From 20-14-all-45-10 sp964435965 (GTDB lineage: Bacteria > Chloroflexota > Dehalococcoidia > GIF9 > AB-539-J10): DNA of 64,000 nucleotides. A program made the translations under genes and the position numbers. A model generated the notes under the pieces. It did not search any database. It had not been told where the DNA came from and saw only the letters and a program-made list of their open reading frames with translations. Below are positions 35,271-42,544 of the stretch, in pieces; position 1 is the first letter of the stretch, and every line of letters starts with the position of its first letter. The DNA lies in assembly GCA_964435965.1 (NCBI GenBank), contig CAYTBB010000001.1:7672-71671 (forward strand), given 5' to 3'.

Positions 35271-35531
35271 ATGAATTGCCCCTTTGGAGAGAGAGAAGAA
35301 GAGCAACTGACTTTAGAAGAGGATTTGGAGATGCTCCGCGAGGATTTGGTAGGCGAACTGCAAGCTATAAACCAATATCAAGAGCACATAGAGAGCCTGG
35401 AAAGTGAAGAGGCTGTGACTACATTGGAACACATCATTGAAGATGAGAAGGAACATGTTGCCGAGTTGGTTAAACTAATTCAAAATCTTGACCCTGTTCA
35501 GGCTGAGAAATTTAAGAAGGAGATTTTGTAG
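35271..35531 (+). CDS. Two-helix ferritin-like protein (encapsulated-ferritin-like)
   Basis: An 86-residue, strongly acidic, all-helical protein. The first helix has DLVGELQAINQYQEHIES and the second HIIEDEKEHVAELVKLI. The ExxH (E59, H62) with upstream E29 is the diiron pattern of half-ferritins such as the encapsulin-loaded EncFtn, in which two subunits build one ferritin bundle. I start at the ATG at 35271 because GGAGGAG is six bases upstream; an ATG at 35256 overlaps that site. No encapsulin gene is in the window. Iron storage or oxidation is inferred. Confidence 0.72.
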   Translation: MNCPFGEREEEQLTLEEDLEMLREDLVGELQAINQYQEHIESLESEEAVTTLEHIIEDEKEHVAELVKLIQNLDPVQAEKFKKEIL

Positions 35532-35537
35532 AGTGCG

Positions 35538-35606
35538 ATGGCGAATAGACCTAAATTAAAGGGAGTGAAAAAGAATAGAGGCAAGCACAAGAAAAAGAAG
35601 CGATAG
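35538..35606 (+). CDS. Candidate 22-residue very basic peptide
   Basis: ATG at 35538 opens a 22-codon frame, MANRPKLKGVKKNRG then KHKKKKR, ending in TAG. Half of its residues are Lys or Arg and none is acidic, the style of tiny ribosomal proteins such as bTHX, although I cannot match it to a family. It starts 6 bases after the ferritin-like gene. The ribosome-binding site is weak (GGAG about 15 bases upstream). Confidence 0.4.
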   Translation: MANRPKLKGVKKNRGKHKKKKR

Positions 35607-35671
35607 CTATTCTCTGAAGCTACAAACAAGATTCTTGGGCTTGAACATCCAATAACTAAAAACCTAAAGCC

Positions 35672-35728
35672 AACAGAATATGTATTACTATAACCTCCAA
35701 GCCTCCGTCCACTATAGAGTGGGAGTGA
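35672..35728 (+). pseudogene. Duplicated, diverged 3' end of guaA
   Basis: The frame ending here reads TSKPPSTIEWE-stop, against TSKPPATIEWE-stop at the end of the real guaA. Aligned by eye over 57 bases the two are about two-thirds identical, with synonymous and conservative differences. The upstream part is no longer open. This is a remnant of a second guaA end, as left when an integrating element replaces the 3' end of guaA. The gap 35607-35671 holds nothing else that I can recognise. Confidence 0.6.
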
Positions 35729-35740
35729 AATACTTAAAAA

Positions 35741-36538
35741 ATGGAAGACATAGATAAACTTAATGAGCTTTTACACTTCATGAAAGGTGCTGAACCATTC
35801 TCTGTGACTTTTACTGAATTGACTAAGTCTAGCGAGCAATGGTGTCCTTTTCAGCATGGTGATGGTTTCAACTTAGACTGCTACAAAACCCATTCTCAGG
35901 TTCAGGCTATAATTAACTGGACTGAGAAGTACTTGATTTGCTGTAAATACTTAGATATTAATAAGTATAGCCTTGATTCCATGACTGATACTCTTGAAAA
36001 ATTAAGAATACCCGAAGAAATTCGTGAGCATGCTGATTTTCAGCTGTTTATCGATGACCTGAAGCTACTAATTAAGTTTGTAGAGCCAGACATCTGTGAC
36101 AAACTTTCCCGTCTTGAATGTACAGAGTGTGAAAGGTTAGATGAAGCGCTAGTATGTTTTCAGAATTATTGTTTCTATTCTGCCGTTGTCATGTCAGTTT
36201 CGGCTGTGGAATATCGTATCGCTGAAATGATTAGAAGGTCGGATTCTGAGCTTTACTTGAAACACTTTCAAAAGGTAACTTTGGGACAACTTATAAAGGT
36301 TTTTCAAGACGATGAGTATAAAGATGAGGAATTTAAAAAAATAAGGAAATTAATGCCCATTAAGCATAAACCACTGGTTTCATTACTAAATAATTACCGT
36401 GTATTCGCAGCACATCCGACAGAGCAAAAAATCACTCCCCAAATTGCAGAAGCTATTATTCACCTTGCGTTCTCTTTTCTAACAGATGCCCAAACCTGTC
36501 CGTACAGTCCGGAGGAGAGGATTTGCCGTAAGGCGTAG
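35741..36538 (+). CDS. HEPN-like protein of unknown function
   Basis: 265 residues, mostly helical. The C-terminal part (about 130-250) looks like a HEPN domain: a four-helix pattern with ALVCFQNYCFYSAVVMSVSA, then NNYRVFAAHPTE, in which R220 and H225 form the Rx4H motif of HEPN ribonucleases, and a last helix IAEAIIHLAFSFL. The N-terminal half has several cysteines and no recognised domain. There is no nucleotidyltransferase or antitoxin next to it. A defence, toxin or RNA-processing role is possible but not shown. It sits just beyond the guaA 3'-end remnant, so it may be acquired. Confidence 0.6.
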   Translation: MEDIDKLNELLHFMKGAEPFSVTFTELTKSSEQWCPFQHGDGFNLDCYKTHSQVQAIINWTEKYLICCKYLDINKYSLDSMTDTLEKLRIPEEIREHADFQLFIDDLKLLIKFVEPDICDKLSRLECTECERLDEALVCFQNYCFYSAVVMSVSAVEYRIAEMIRRSDSELYLKHFQKVTLGQLIKVFQDDEYKDEEFKKIRKLMPIKHKPLVSLLNNYRVFAAHPTEQKITPQIAEAIIHLAFSFLTDAQTCPYSPEERICRKA

Positions 36539-36640
36539 TCATTAGTAAATAGCTAATTTTGAACCTGTTTTAGGATTTAAACTTAAATGTTTTGATATAA
36601 GTTCGAAGGTAGCCTGAAGGGGCAAAGCTCCTTCAAACCC

Positions 36641-36689
36641 GATCCCTCCCCCTCTCCTTTGAAGGAAAGGGGGACACAGGAGGTGAGGT
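36641..36689. repeat. Family B repeat upstream of purD
   Basis: CCCTCCCCCTCTCCTTTGAA is followed by GGAAAGGGGGACACAGGAGG and GTGAGG, an imperfect palindrome of the same type as at 4128-4176 and 49115-49170. Confidence 0.6.
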
Positions 36690-36720
36690 TGGTTGAGATT
36701 ATAGTACTGCGAGGTGTAAT

Positions 36721-37989
36721 CTGAAAATACTGGTTATTGGTGGCGGGGGAAGGGAGCACACATTAGCCTGGAAAATTGCCCAAAGCGTCAGGGTGGAGAA
36801 GACTTATGTCGCTCCAGGAAATGCTGGCACAGCACTTATAGCTGAAAATTTAAATATTCACCCTACAGATATAGAATCCCTGGGCAAGGTAGCTAAAGAT
36901 AAAGGCATTGACCTTGCCGTCGTTGGTCCTGAAGTCTCATTGGCTTTAGGTATAGTAGACTATTTTGATAGCTTGAATATCCCCGTTTTTGGCCCCACCA
37001 AAGCAGCCGCTCAGATTGAATCAAGCAAAGTTTTCGCTAGAAACTTGATGGAGAAATATGGCATTCCCTGTCCCAAAGGAAAGGTTTTCTCCTCCTATTC
37101 TGAGGCTCATGAATATCTTAAGCGACAACAATCGCCCATCGTCATCAAGGCAAATGGATTAGCTGCTGGTAAAGGCACAATTATAGCCAGCTCCTTGTCA
37201 GAAGCTAACAAGGCGCTTAGCGACATTATGGAGGCGAAAATCTTTGGCTCAGCAGGAGATAAAGTGATAATTGATGAGTATCTTACCGGCAAAGAGGTAA
37301 GCCTGATAGCTTTCACTGATGGTAAAACGATTTCACCCATGGTTCCTGCCTGTGACTATAAGAAAATCCGGGATAACGATCAAGGACCTAATACTGGTGG
37401 TATGGGAAGCTATAGCCCGCCGGGATTTTTTCCTGCTGAACTAGTAGAGAAGGCTACTAATACTATTTTATTGCCGGCAGTAAAAGCGATGGCTAGCGAG
37501 GGAGCAATCTACAAAGGGGTAATCTACGCCGGGTTAATGGTCACCAACAAGGAGGAATTATCGGTGTTCGAATTTAATGCTCGCTTTGGCGACCCAGAAA
37601 CTCAAGCTGTTTTACCTCTTCTCCGAAGTGACCTGGTGGATATACTCTTGGCTGTGACTCAAGATAATCTTGACCAAGCAAAAATAGAGTGGAGTGGTGA
37701 TGCCTGTGTGGGAGTGGTTATGGCTTCCGCTGGCTATCCTGGAAAGTATGAAACAGGCTTCCCGATAAAAGGTTTGGACAAGGTGGATAAAGATTTGTTG
37801 ATTTTTCATGCTGGAACTAAATTGGGCGCTGATGGGACAGTATATACCAACGGTGGGCGGGTGCTTACTGCAGTAGGCACTGGTGAAAACATGGCTGAAG
37901 CTCGGAAGAAAGTTTATCGCAACTTAGCTAATATTTATTTTGAGGGCTGTCATTATCGCAAAGATATTGCTCTCAGGGAGATAATTTAA
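36721..37989 (+). CDS. purD: Phosphoribosylamine-glycine ligase (likely CTG start)
   Basis: ATP-grasp enzyme making GAR in purine synthesis. The first ATG in frame is absent from the conserved N-terminus. Starting at CTG 36721 gives KILVIGGGGREHTLAWKIAQ, the family N-terminus, with GAGGTG four bases upstream and an in-frame stop at 36694. This yields 422 residues, the normal length. Later motifs: PSPVVIKANGLAAGKG-like segment (PIVIKANGLAAGKG), NTGGMGSYSP and FEFNARFGDPETQAVLPLL. purE follows immediately. Confidence 0.93.
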   Translation: MKILVIGGGGREHTLAWKIAQSVRVEKTYVAPGNAGTALIAENLNIHPTDIESLGKVAKDKGIDLAVVGPEVSLALGIVDYFDSLNIPVFGPTKAAAQIESSKVFARNLMEKYGIPCPKGKVFSSYSEAHEYLKRQQSPIVIKANGLAAGKGTIIASSLSEANKALSDIMEAKIFGSAGDKVIIDEYLTGKEVSLIAFTDGKTISPMVPACDYKKIRDNDQGPNTGGMGSYSPPGFFPAELVEKATNTILLPAVKAMASEGAIYKGVIYAGLMVTNKEELSVFEFNARFGDPETQAVLPLLRSDLVDILLAVTQDNLDQAKIEWSGDACVGVVMASAGYPGKYETGFPIKGLDKVDKDLLIFHAGTKLGADGTVYTNGGRVLTAVGTGENMAEARKKVYRNLANIYFEGCHYRKDIALREII

Positions 37990-38448
37990 ATGGCAAAAGT
38001 AGGCATCGTCATGGGCAGCAAGACGGACAGGGACATAGTCAAGCCAGCAATAGACATGCTAGAGCGGTTAGGCATTGATTATGAGGTTTCCATCATCTCA
38101 GCTCATAGAAGCCCAGAGAAACTAAGGGAATATGGCTCGAAGGCGGAGGAGCAAGGTTTTGAGGTTATCATTGCTGCTGCCGGCGGGGCTGCCCATCTCC
38201 CCGGTATTCTGGCTAGCTGGACAACGGTGCCCGTAATTGGCATTCCTTTGCCTACTAGCGAACTGAAGGGGGTAGATGCTTTGCTCTCTATAGCTCAGAT
38301 GCCTGCTGGAGTTCCGGTAGCCTGTGTCGGCATTGGGACAAGTGGAGCAAAAAACGCTGTCTTGCTCGCCGCTCAGATTCTGGGAATCAAGCACGAAGAA
38401 GTAAAAGAGGCCTATCGTAAGTATAAAGTGGAGCTAGCGGAGAAATAA
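37990..38448 (+). CDS. purE: N5-carboxyaminoimidazole ribonucleotide mutase
   Basis: Class I PurE, converting N5-CAIR to CAIR. 152 residues. VGIVMGSKTDRDIVKPA at the N-terminus, the active-site SAHRSPEKLREY, IAAAGGAAHLPG and IGIPLPTSELKGVDALLSI are diagnostic. It begins at the base after the purD stop. No purK is visible in the window. Confidence 0.95.
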   Translation: MAKVGIVMGSKTDRDIVKPAIDMLERLGIDYEVSIISAHRSPEKLREYGSKAEEQGFEVIIAAAGGAAHLPGILASWTTVPVIGIPLPTSELKGVDALLSIAQMPAGVPVACVGIGTSGAKNAVLLAAQILGIKHEEVKEAYRKYKVELAEK

Positions 38449-38449
38449 T

Positions 38450-39796
38450 ATGATTGAACGTTATTCCAGACCACAAATGAAGAAAATATGGTCAGAGGAA
38501 AGTAAATTTGACCAATGGCTTAAAGTGGAGATTGCTGTTTGTGAGGCTTGGGCGGAGCTGGGCAAGATCCCCAAAGAAGCCATCCCCAAAATAAGGAACG
38601 CCAAATACAACCTGGAGCGTATTGCTGAATTTCTCAAGGTAACACACCATGATATGACCGCCTTTCTTAATTCAGTGGCTGAAAGCCTTGGTGAAGAGTC
38701 GCGCTTCATCCATCTTGGGCTTACCTCCTCAGACATCATGGATACTGCTCTAAGTCTCCAGTTAAAAGAAGCAACTGATATCCTGGGACAAGACATCACT
38801 GAGCTTATCGCTGTATTAGAAAACAAAGCTATGGAGCACAAATATACCATTATGATGGGGCGAACCCATGGTGTGCATGCTGAGCCAATCACCTTTGGTT
38901 TAAAGCTAGCCCTGTGGGCTGAAGAGATGAAGCGTAATGCTCGGAGATTAACAGAAGCTAAGAAAGCTATCTCTGTAGGGAAGATATCCGGAGCAGTAGG
39001 CACCTACGCCACTGTACCTCCCCAAGTCGAAGAAAGAGCTTGTGCCAAATTAGGTCTTGCTCCAGCCCCAATATCAAGCCAGATAATCCAGCGTGACCGC
39101 CATGCCCAATTTATAACTACTCTAGCCATAATTGCTGGCTCCCTGGAAAAATTTGCCACCGAGGTCAGGAGTCTTCAGAGAACTGAAATCCTCGAGGTTG
39201 AGGAACCCTTCCAAGCCGGACAGACAGGCTCCTCGGCGATGCCCCATAAAAGAAATCCTGAGCTTTGCGAGCGCATCTGCGGACTTGCTAGATTGATAAG
39301 GGGGCATGCTTTGACCTCTCTGGAAAACATTGCCTTATGGCATGAGCGAGATATCAGCCATTCCTCCACAGAGCGTATTATTCTGCCCGATTCTTGCTTA
39401 GTGATGGACTATATATTGTCTCTGTTTGCCTCAATAATGAGAGGGCTTGAGGTTTATCCCGAGAACATGCGGCGTAACCTCGAGCTTACTCAGGGGTTAA
39501 TCTTCTCTCAAAGAGTGCTCCTAGCACTAATAGATAAAGGCGTAAGTCGAGAAAAGGCCTATAAGATGGTGCAAGACAATGCTATGAAAGCCTGGCAAGA
39601 AAAGAGGAGCTTTTTATCCCTGCTTGAGGCAGATACAGAAATAACAGCTTACTTATCTAAATTTGAGCTAGAATCCTTGTTCGACTATAATTATTACCTG
39701 AAGCATGTAGATAATATCTTTGAACGATTGGGGCTAACCGAGCTAAAAGAGGTCGAGCAACCCGAAGTGGAAAGGTTAGCCTCAGAGGCGCTTTAG
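38450..39796 (+). CDS. purB: Adenylosuccinate lyase
   Basis: Cleaves SAICAR and adenylosuccinate in AMP synthesis. 448 residues, fumarase/aspartase superfamily. Motifs: HHDMTAFLNSVAESLG, LGLTSSDIMDTALSLQ, GRTHGVHAEPITFGLKLALW and the signature GSSAMPHKRNPELCERI. One base separates it from purE. Confidence 0.95.
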   Translation: MIERYSRPQMKKIWSEESKFDQWLKVEIAVCEAWAELGKIPKEAIPKIRNAKYNLERIAEFLKVTHHDMTAFLNSVAESLGEESRFIHLGLTSSDIMDTALSLQLKEATDILGQDITELIAVLENKAMEHKYTIMMGRTHGVHAEPITFGLKLALWAEEMKRNARRLTEAKKAISVGKISGAVGTYATVPPQVEERACAKLGLAPAPISSQIIQRDRHAQFITTLAIIAGSLEKFATEVRSLQRTEILEVEEPFQAGQTGSSAMPHKRNPELCERICGLARLIRGHALTSLENIALWHERDISHSSTERIILPDSCLVMDYILSLFASIMRGLEVYPENMRRNLELTQGLIFSQRVLLALIDKGVSREKAYKMVQDNAMKAWQEKRSFLSLLEADTEITAYLSKFELESLFDYNYYLKHVDNIFERLGLTELKEVEQPEVERLASEAL

Positions 39797-39807
39797 CACA
39801 GTTGGGA

Positions 39808-40770
39808 ATGTCTGTTTTATTACAAACTGACTTACCTCTTCCCTTATTCCGTCGCGGCAAGGTAAGAGATGTCTATGACTTAGATGACAAACTTCTTATA
39901 GTGGCTACTGACCGCATCTCTGCTTTTGATTTTGTCCTGCCTTGTGGCGTCCCCAACAAAGGGAAGGTTCTTAATCAACTCTCAGCCTTTTGGTTTGAGA
40001 AAACAGCCCATATTGTGCCCAATCATCTCATCAAGGTAATTGATAGCTTGGATGCGTTTGAGGATGTCATCGCGAGGGCTGAAAGCCCGAAGCAATCTCA
40101 AGAGAAGAAAGATTCCTCGCTTACGCTCGGAACAAGCCTTATTGGCCGCTCCATGCTTGTGGCTAAAGCTGAGCGTATTCCTGTAGAATGTGTTGTTCGA
40201 GGTTACTTATCTGGCTCAGCTTGGGCAGAGTATAAGAAAAGTGGTACTGCTGGCGATATTCGCTTACCAGCCGGGATGAAGGAAAGTCAAGAATTGTCTC
40301 ACCCTATCTTTACTCCTACTACCAAAGGAGAGGCAGAGCATGACCGTCCTTTAACTAATCAAGATATAAGGAACCTTGAGGAAATATCATTGCAGGCGGG
40401 GCGAAGCAAGCTCAATTTGATTAAGGAATTGGAGGAGAAAAGCTTGCTCATTTACCGCTACGCACGAGATTATGCTAAAAACAAGGGCATCATGATTGCC
40501 GACACCAAGTTTGAGTTCGGCTTTGTCAATGGTGAACTAACGCTTATTGACGAGCTATTAACGCCGGACTCGAGTCGCTTTTGGGATGCTAGCCAATACG
40601 AAGTTGGTCATTCACAACCCAGCTTTGACAAACAACCAGTTCGTGATTGGCTTTCAGCCTCAGGATGGAACAAAGAGCCACCGGCGCCTATGTTGCCATT
40701 GGAGGTAATTGAGGCTACCACACAACGGTATAACAGAATCTATCAGTTGTTTACTGGAAAACGTGTCTAG
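39808..40770 (+). CDS. purC: SAICAR synthetase with a repeat-encoded insertion
   Basis: Ligates aspartate to CAIR. I take the ATG at 39808; a TTG lies two codons earlier. 320 residues. Conserved parts: RRGKVRDVYDLDDKLLIVAT, DRISAFDFVLP, VECVVRGYLSGSAWAEYK, IADTKFEFGF and IDELLTPDSSRFWDA. Between about residues 87 and 108 the sequence VIARAESPKQSQEKKDSSLT is encoded by a composite family A/C repeat (40065-40133) that lies before the conserved RSMLVAKAERIPVE strand. The frame is kept. Confidence 0.94.
   Translation: MSVLLQTDLPLPLFRRGKVRDVYDLDDKLLIVATDRISAFDFVLPCGVPNKGKVLNQLSAFWFEKTAHIVPNHLIKVIDSLDAFEDVIARAESPKQSQEKKDSSLTLGTSLIGRSMLVAKAERIPVECVVRGYLSGSAWAEYKKSGTAGDIRLPAGMKESQELSHPIFTPTTKGEAEHDRPLTNQDIRNLEEISLQAGRSKLNLIKELEEKSLLIYRYARDYAKNKGIMIADTKFEFGFVNGELTLIDELLTPDSSRFWDASQYEVGHSQPSFDKQPVRDWLSASGWNKEPPAPMLPLEVIEATTQRYNRIYQLFTGKRV
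40065..40133. repeat. Composite repeat inserted in purC
   Basis: TGTCATCGCGAGGGCTGAAAG, here cut after 20 bases as TGTCATCGCGAGGGCTGAAA, then GCCCGAAGCAATCTC and AGATTCCTCGCTTACGCTCGG. It joins a family A half (CATCGCGAG...GAAGCAATCTC) to a family C half (GATTCCTCGC). It is translated within PurC. Confidence 0.75.
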
Positions 40771-40838
40771 CTAAAGTTCGCATTACTCTAAAGCCTACCG
40801 TTATTGAAAATTACACCTTTGAGTTAGAAGAAACCTAG
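40767..40838 (+). pseudogene. purS: Internally deleted purS remnant
   Basis: Right after purC one frame reads LAKVRITLKP-TVIENYTFELEET-stop. The first ten residues match the N-terminal strand of PurS (xKVxVTLKP), and the rest matches the PurS C-terminus (NTVIEDYxxEVEE in other species), with the middle of about 50 residues missing. There is no start codon. purS commonly follows purC in such clusters, so this looks like the scar of an internal deletion. A functional copy would have to be elsewhere for the PurSQL complex. Confidence 0.55.
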
Positions 40839-40848
40839 CCTCGGCATT

Positions 40849-41502
40849 GTGCAAAATCTCTCAGCTATAAAGAGTATACAGATGGAATGGAGCAACGCAA
40901 TCAGTGTCATAATTGCCATTTTGGTGATGATTGGTTTGCCTTTGGCTCTCCGTAAACAAAGGAAGGTTGGTCCCCAGAGGAAAGAGGAGCTTTGCCAGCA
41001 CCTTCAAAAAATGGGAGTAAGGGCATACCTGGCGCAAATCGCAGATAACCGCGAGAAGATAGGTCAGAGACGCTCTTCGGGAGAGAAGTCTATGGGAATT
41101 ATTGAGTTAAAGGATAGAAATATAGATTCCATAAATGTTATTGGCGTAACAAGCCAATATGGAACCCACTATTTCATTAATTATTTGGTGAGAAACCCGA
41201 ATATGACGGAAAAACGAAAGTTGAAAAAGACGAGCTTGGTTAGAAGGAAAAGTGCACTCCTTTGGGGCAAAGTAGTAGGTATCGAATGGAAAGGAGATGA
41301 ATCCTTAGCAAAGAGCCTCAATTTTGACTATGGGCTAGAAAATAAATTATTGCACTCTGAGCTTAAAGATCCGGGGGGAGGCATCTGGATTTTTCCTGAA
41401 CCCAAGCACGAATATGTCCGGATAAGGACTGCTTATTCTCTTCCCTCCCCAGAGATATTTGAGACAATAGGCATCATAGCTAGGTATGTTAAGTCATGGT
41501 GA
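40849..41502 (+). CDS. Membrane-anchored protein of unknown function
   Basis: 217 residues from the GTG at 40849, or 206 from the ATG at 40882. The second form places a single membrane helix at the very N-terminus (NAISVIIAILVMIGLPLAL), followed by a basic cytoplasmic stretch and a mixed alpha/beta region of about 150 residues with many lysines and arginines. No signature motif or known family was recognised. It follows the pur genes on the same strand but after an 80-base gap with the purS remnant. Confidence 0.6.
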   Translation: MQNLSAIKSIQMEWSNAISVIIAILVMIGLPLALRKQRKVGPQRKEELCQHLQKMGVRAYLAQIADNREKIGQRRSSGEKSMGIIELKDRNIDSINVIGVTSQYGTHYFINYLVRNPNMTEKRKLKKTSLVRRKSALLWGKVVGIEWKGDESLAKSLNFDYGLENKLLHSELKDPGGGIWIFPEPKHEYVRIRTAYSLPSPEIFETIGIIARYVKSW

Positions 41503-41539
41503 CGGGGGAATAAAAACATCGAAGTTCGATAACAATATC

Positions 41540-41559
41540 GCTGTGGTGTTTACCGCAGC
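41540..41559. terminator. Bidirectional terminator-like hairpin
   Basis: GCTGTGG (41540-41546) and CCGCAGC (41553-41559) form a 7-base-pair stem with one G-T pair and a 6-base loop, between the convergent ends of the 40849 gene and the aldolase gene. TTATT follows on the plus strand. Confidence 0.45.
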
Positions 41560-41563
41560 TTAT

Positions 41564-42541
41564 TCAATAAGCTCGATACCAGTTTTCATTTACTTTACTG
41601 GCTTCGAGCTTTGTATACCAGGGAGTTCCAGAAGCATTGGCCAATTCAGTTAAGCTTTGCAACCTCCTAACTACAGTGTTTTCTAAAAATGCCATTCTTT
41701 TCTTTCGGGAGCTAATTTGAGCAGCTTCTTGCCATAAGGCACGTCCGGCTAGAAAGCCTGAAGCTCCCGCCTGGCAAGCTAGCTCAACCTCTTGGTAAAA
41801 AAGCTCGAAATTCACGCCGGCACTCAGGATAACCCAGGGAACTCGACTTGCCTCATTAAGTTGATGACAAAAATCTAACAATCGGCCTTTATCCCTTTCA
41901 TATTCAAGGTCAGATGGGAATTCAGACTTAAGCACATCAATGTGGAGAGCTGTGATTTGCTTGGCTGTTTCAATAACTAACCGCGGCTTTACCCTAGCGA
42001 AGTTTTGAGGATCGGCCTCTGCTTTCCCTACTTTATAGCTCACGGGCTCAACTACGAAGGGCATGTCTTCTGCCAGACAATCGCCAGCTAGCTTCTGCAC
42101 AGTATCCAGTTGTCTTCTAGCAACATCAATGTCGGGGCGATAATAGAGTAAAAGCTTTGCCCCTGTGGCTCCCATTTTCTTTATCTTTTTAACGTTCCAA
42201 TCAGCAATTACCTGAGTGACTCTTGCCTCCGCTTCACCTGAATAGCCAGTCGCTTCTAAACTTACCAGCAATCCAGTGTCCCTGGGGAGAACACCAGCGG
42301 CAATTGCCTGACCAGCTCCATAAACGGGATCCAGGAGGATAGCACTAGCATGAGGGGCCAAGGCTCGGCATAGATCTAACTTAAAATCCACCATTGCCTG
42401 ATAACCAACGCTCTCAGGATGCTTTTCATCGAGCATCTTCATCAGCGAACCCCTGTGGTCAAGGGCACACATCGCCATGATGCCTTTCTCATTAGCTAAC
42501 TGCTGTAACCCTCTTAACTTACCTATAGATAGTCTTCTCAT
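41564..42541 (-). CDS. Class I aldolase, tagatose 1,6-bisphosphate aldolase (LacD) type
   Basis: 325 residues of the LacD/DeoC-like class I aldolase group: MCALDHRGSLMKML, LLDPVYGAGQAIAAGVLPRD, GATGAKLLLYYRPD, FVVEPVSYKVGKAEADP, LKSEFPSDLEY and WVILSAGVNFELFYQEVELA. The lysines in AKLLLYY and LKSEFP are the Schiff-base candidates. It is adjacent to pfkA (3-base gap), so its likely job is cleaving or forming fructose or tagatose 1,6-bisphosphate in glycolysis or gluconeogenesis. No tagatose pathway genes are present. The substrate is not settled by sequence. Confidence 0.82.
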   Translation of the reverse strand: MRRLSIGKLRGLQQLANEKGIMAMCALDHRGSLMKMLDEKHPESVGYQAMVDFKLDLCRALAPHASAILLDPVYGAGQAIAAGVLPRDTGLLVSLEATGYSGEAEARVTQVIADWNVKKIKKMGATGAKLLLYYRPDIDVARRQLDTVQKLAGDCLAEDMPFVVEPVSYKVGKAEADPQNFARVKPRLVIETAKQITALHIDVLKSEFPSDLEYERDKGRLLDFCHQLNEASRVPWVILSAGVNFELFYQEVELACQAGASGFLAGRALWQEAAQISSRKKRMAFLENTVVRRLQSLTELANASGTPWYTKLEASKVNENWYRAY

Positions 42542-42544
42542 GCC

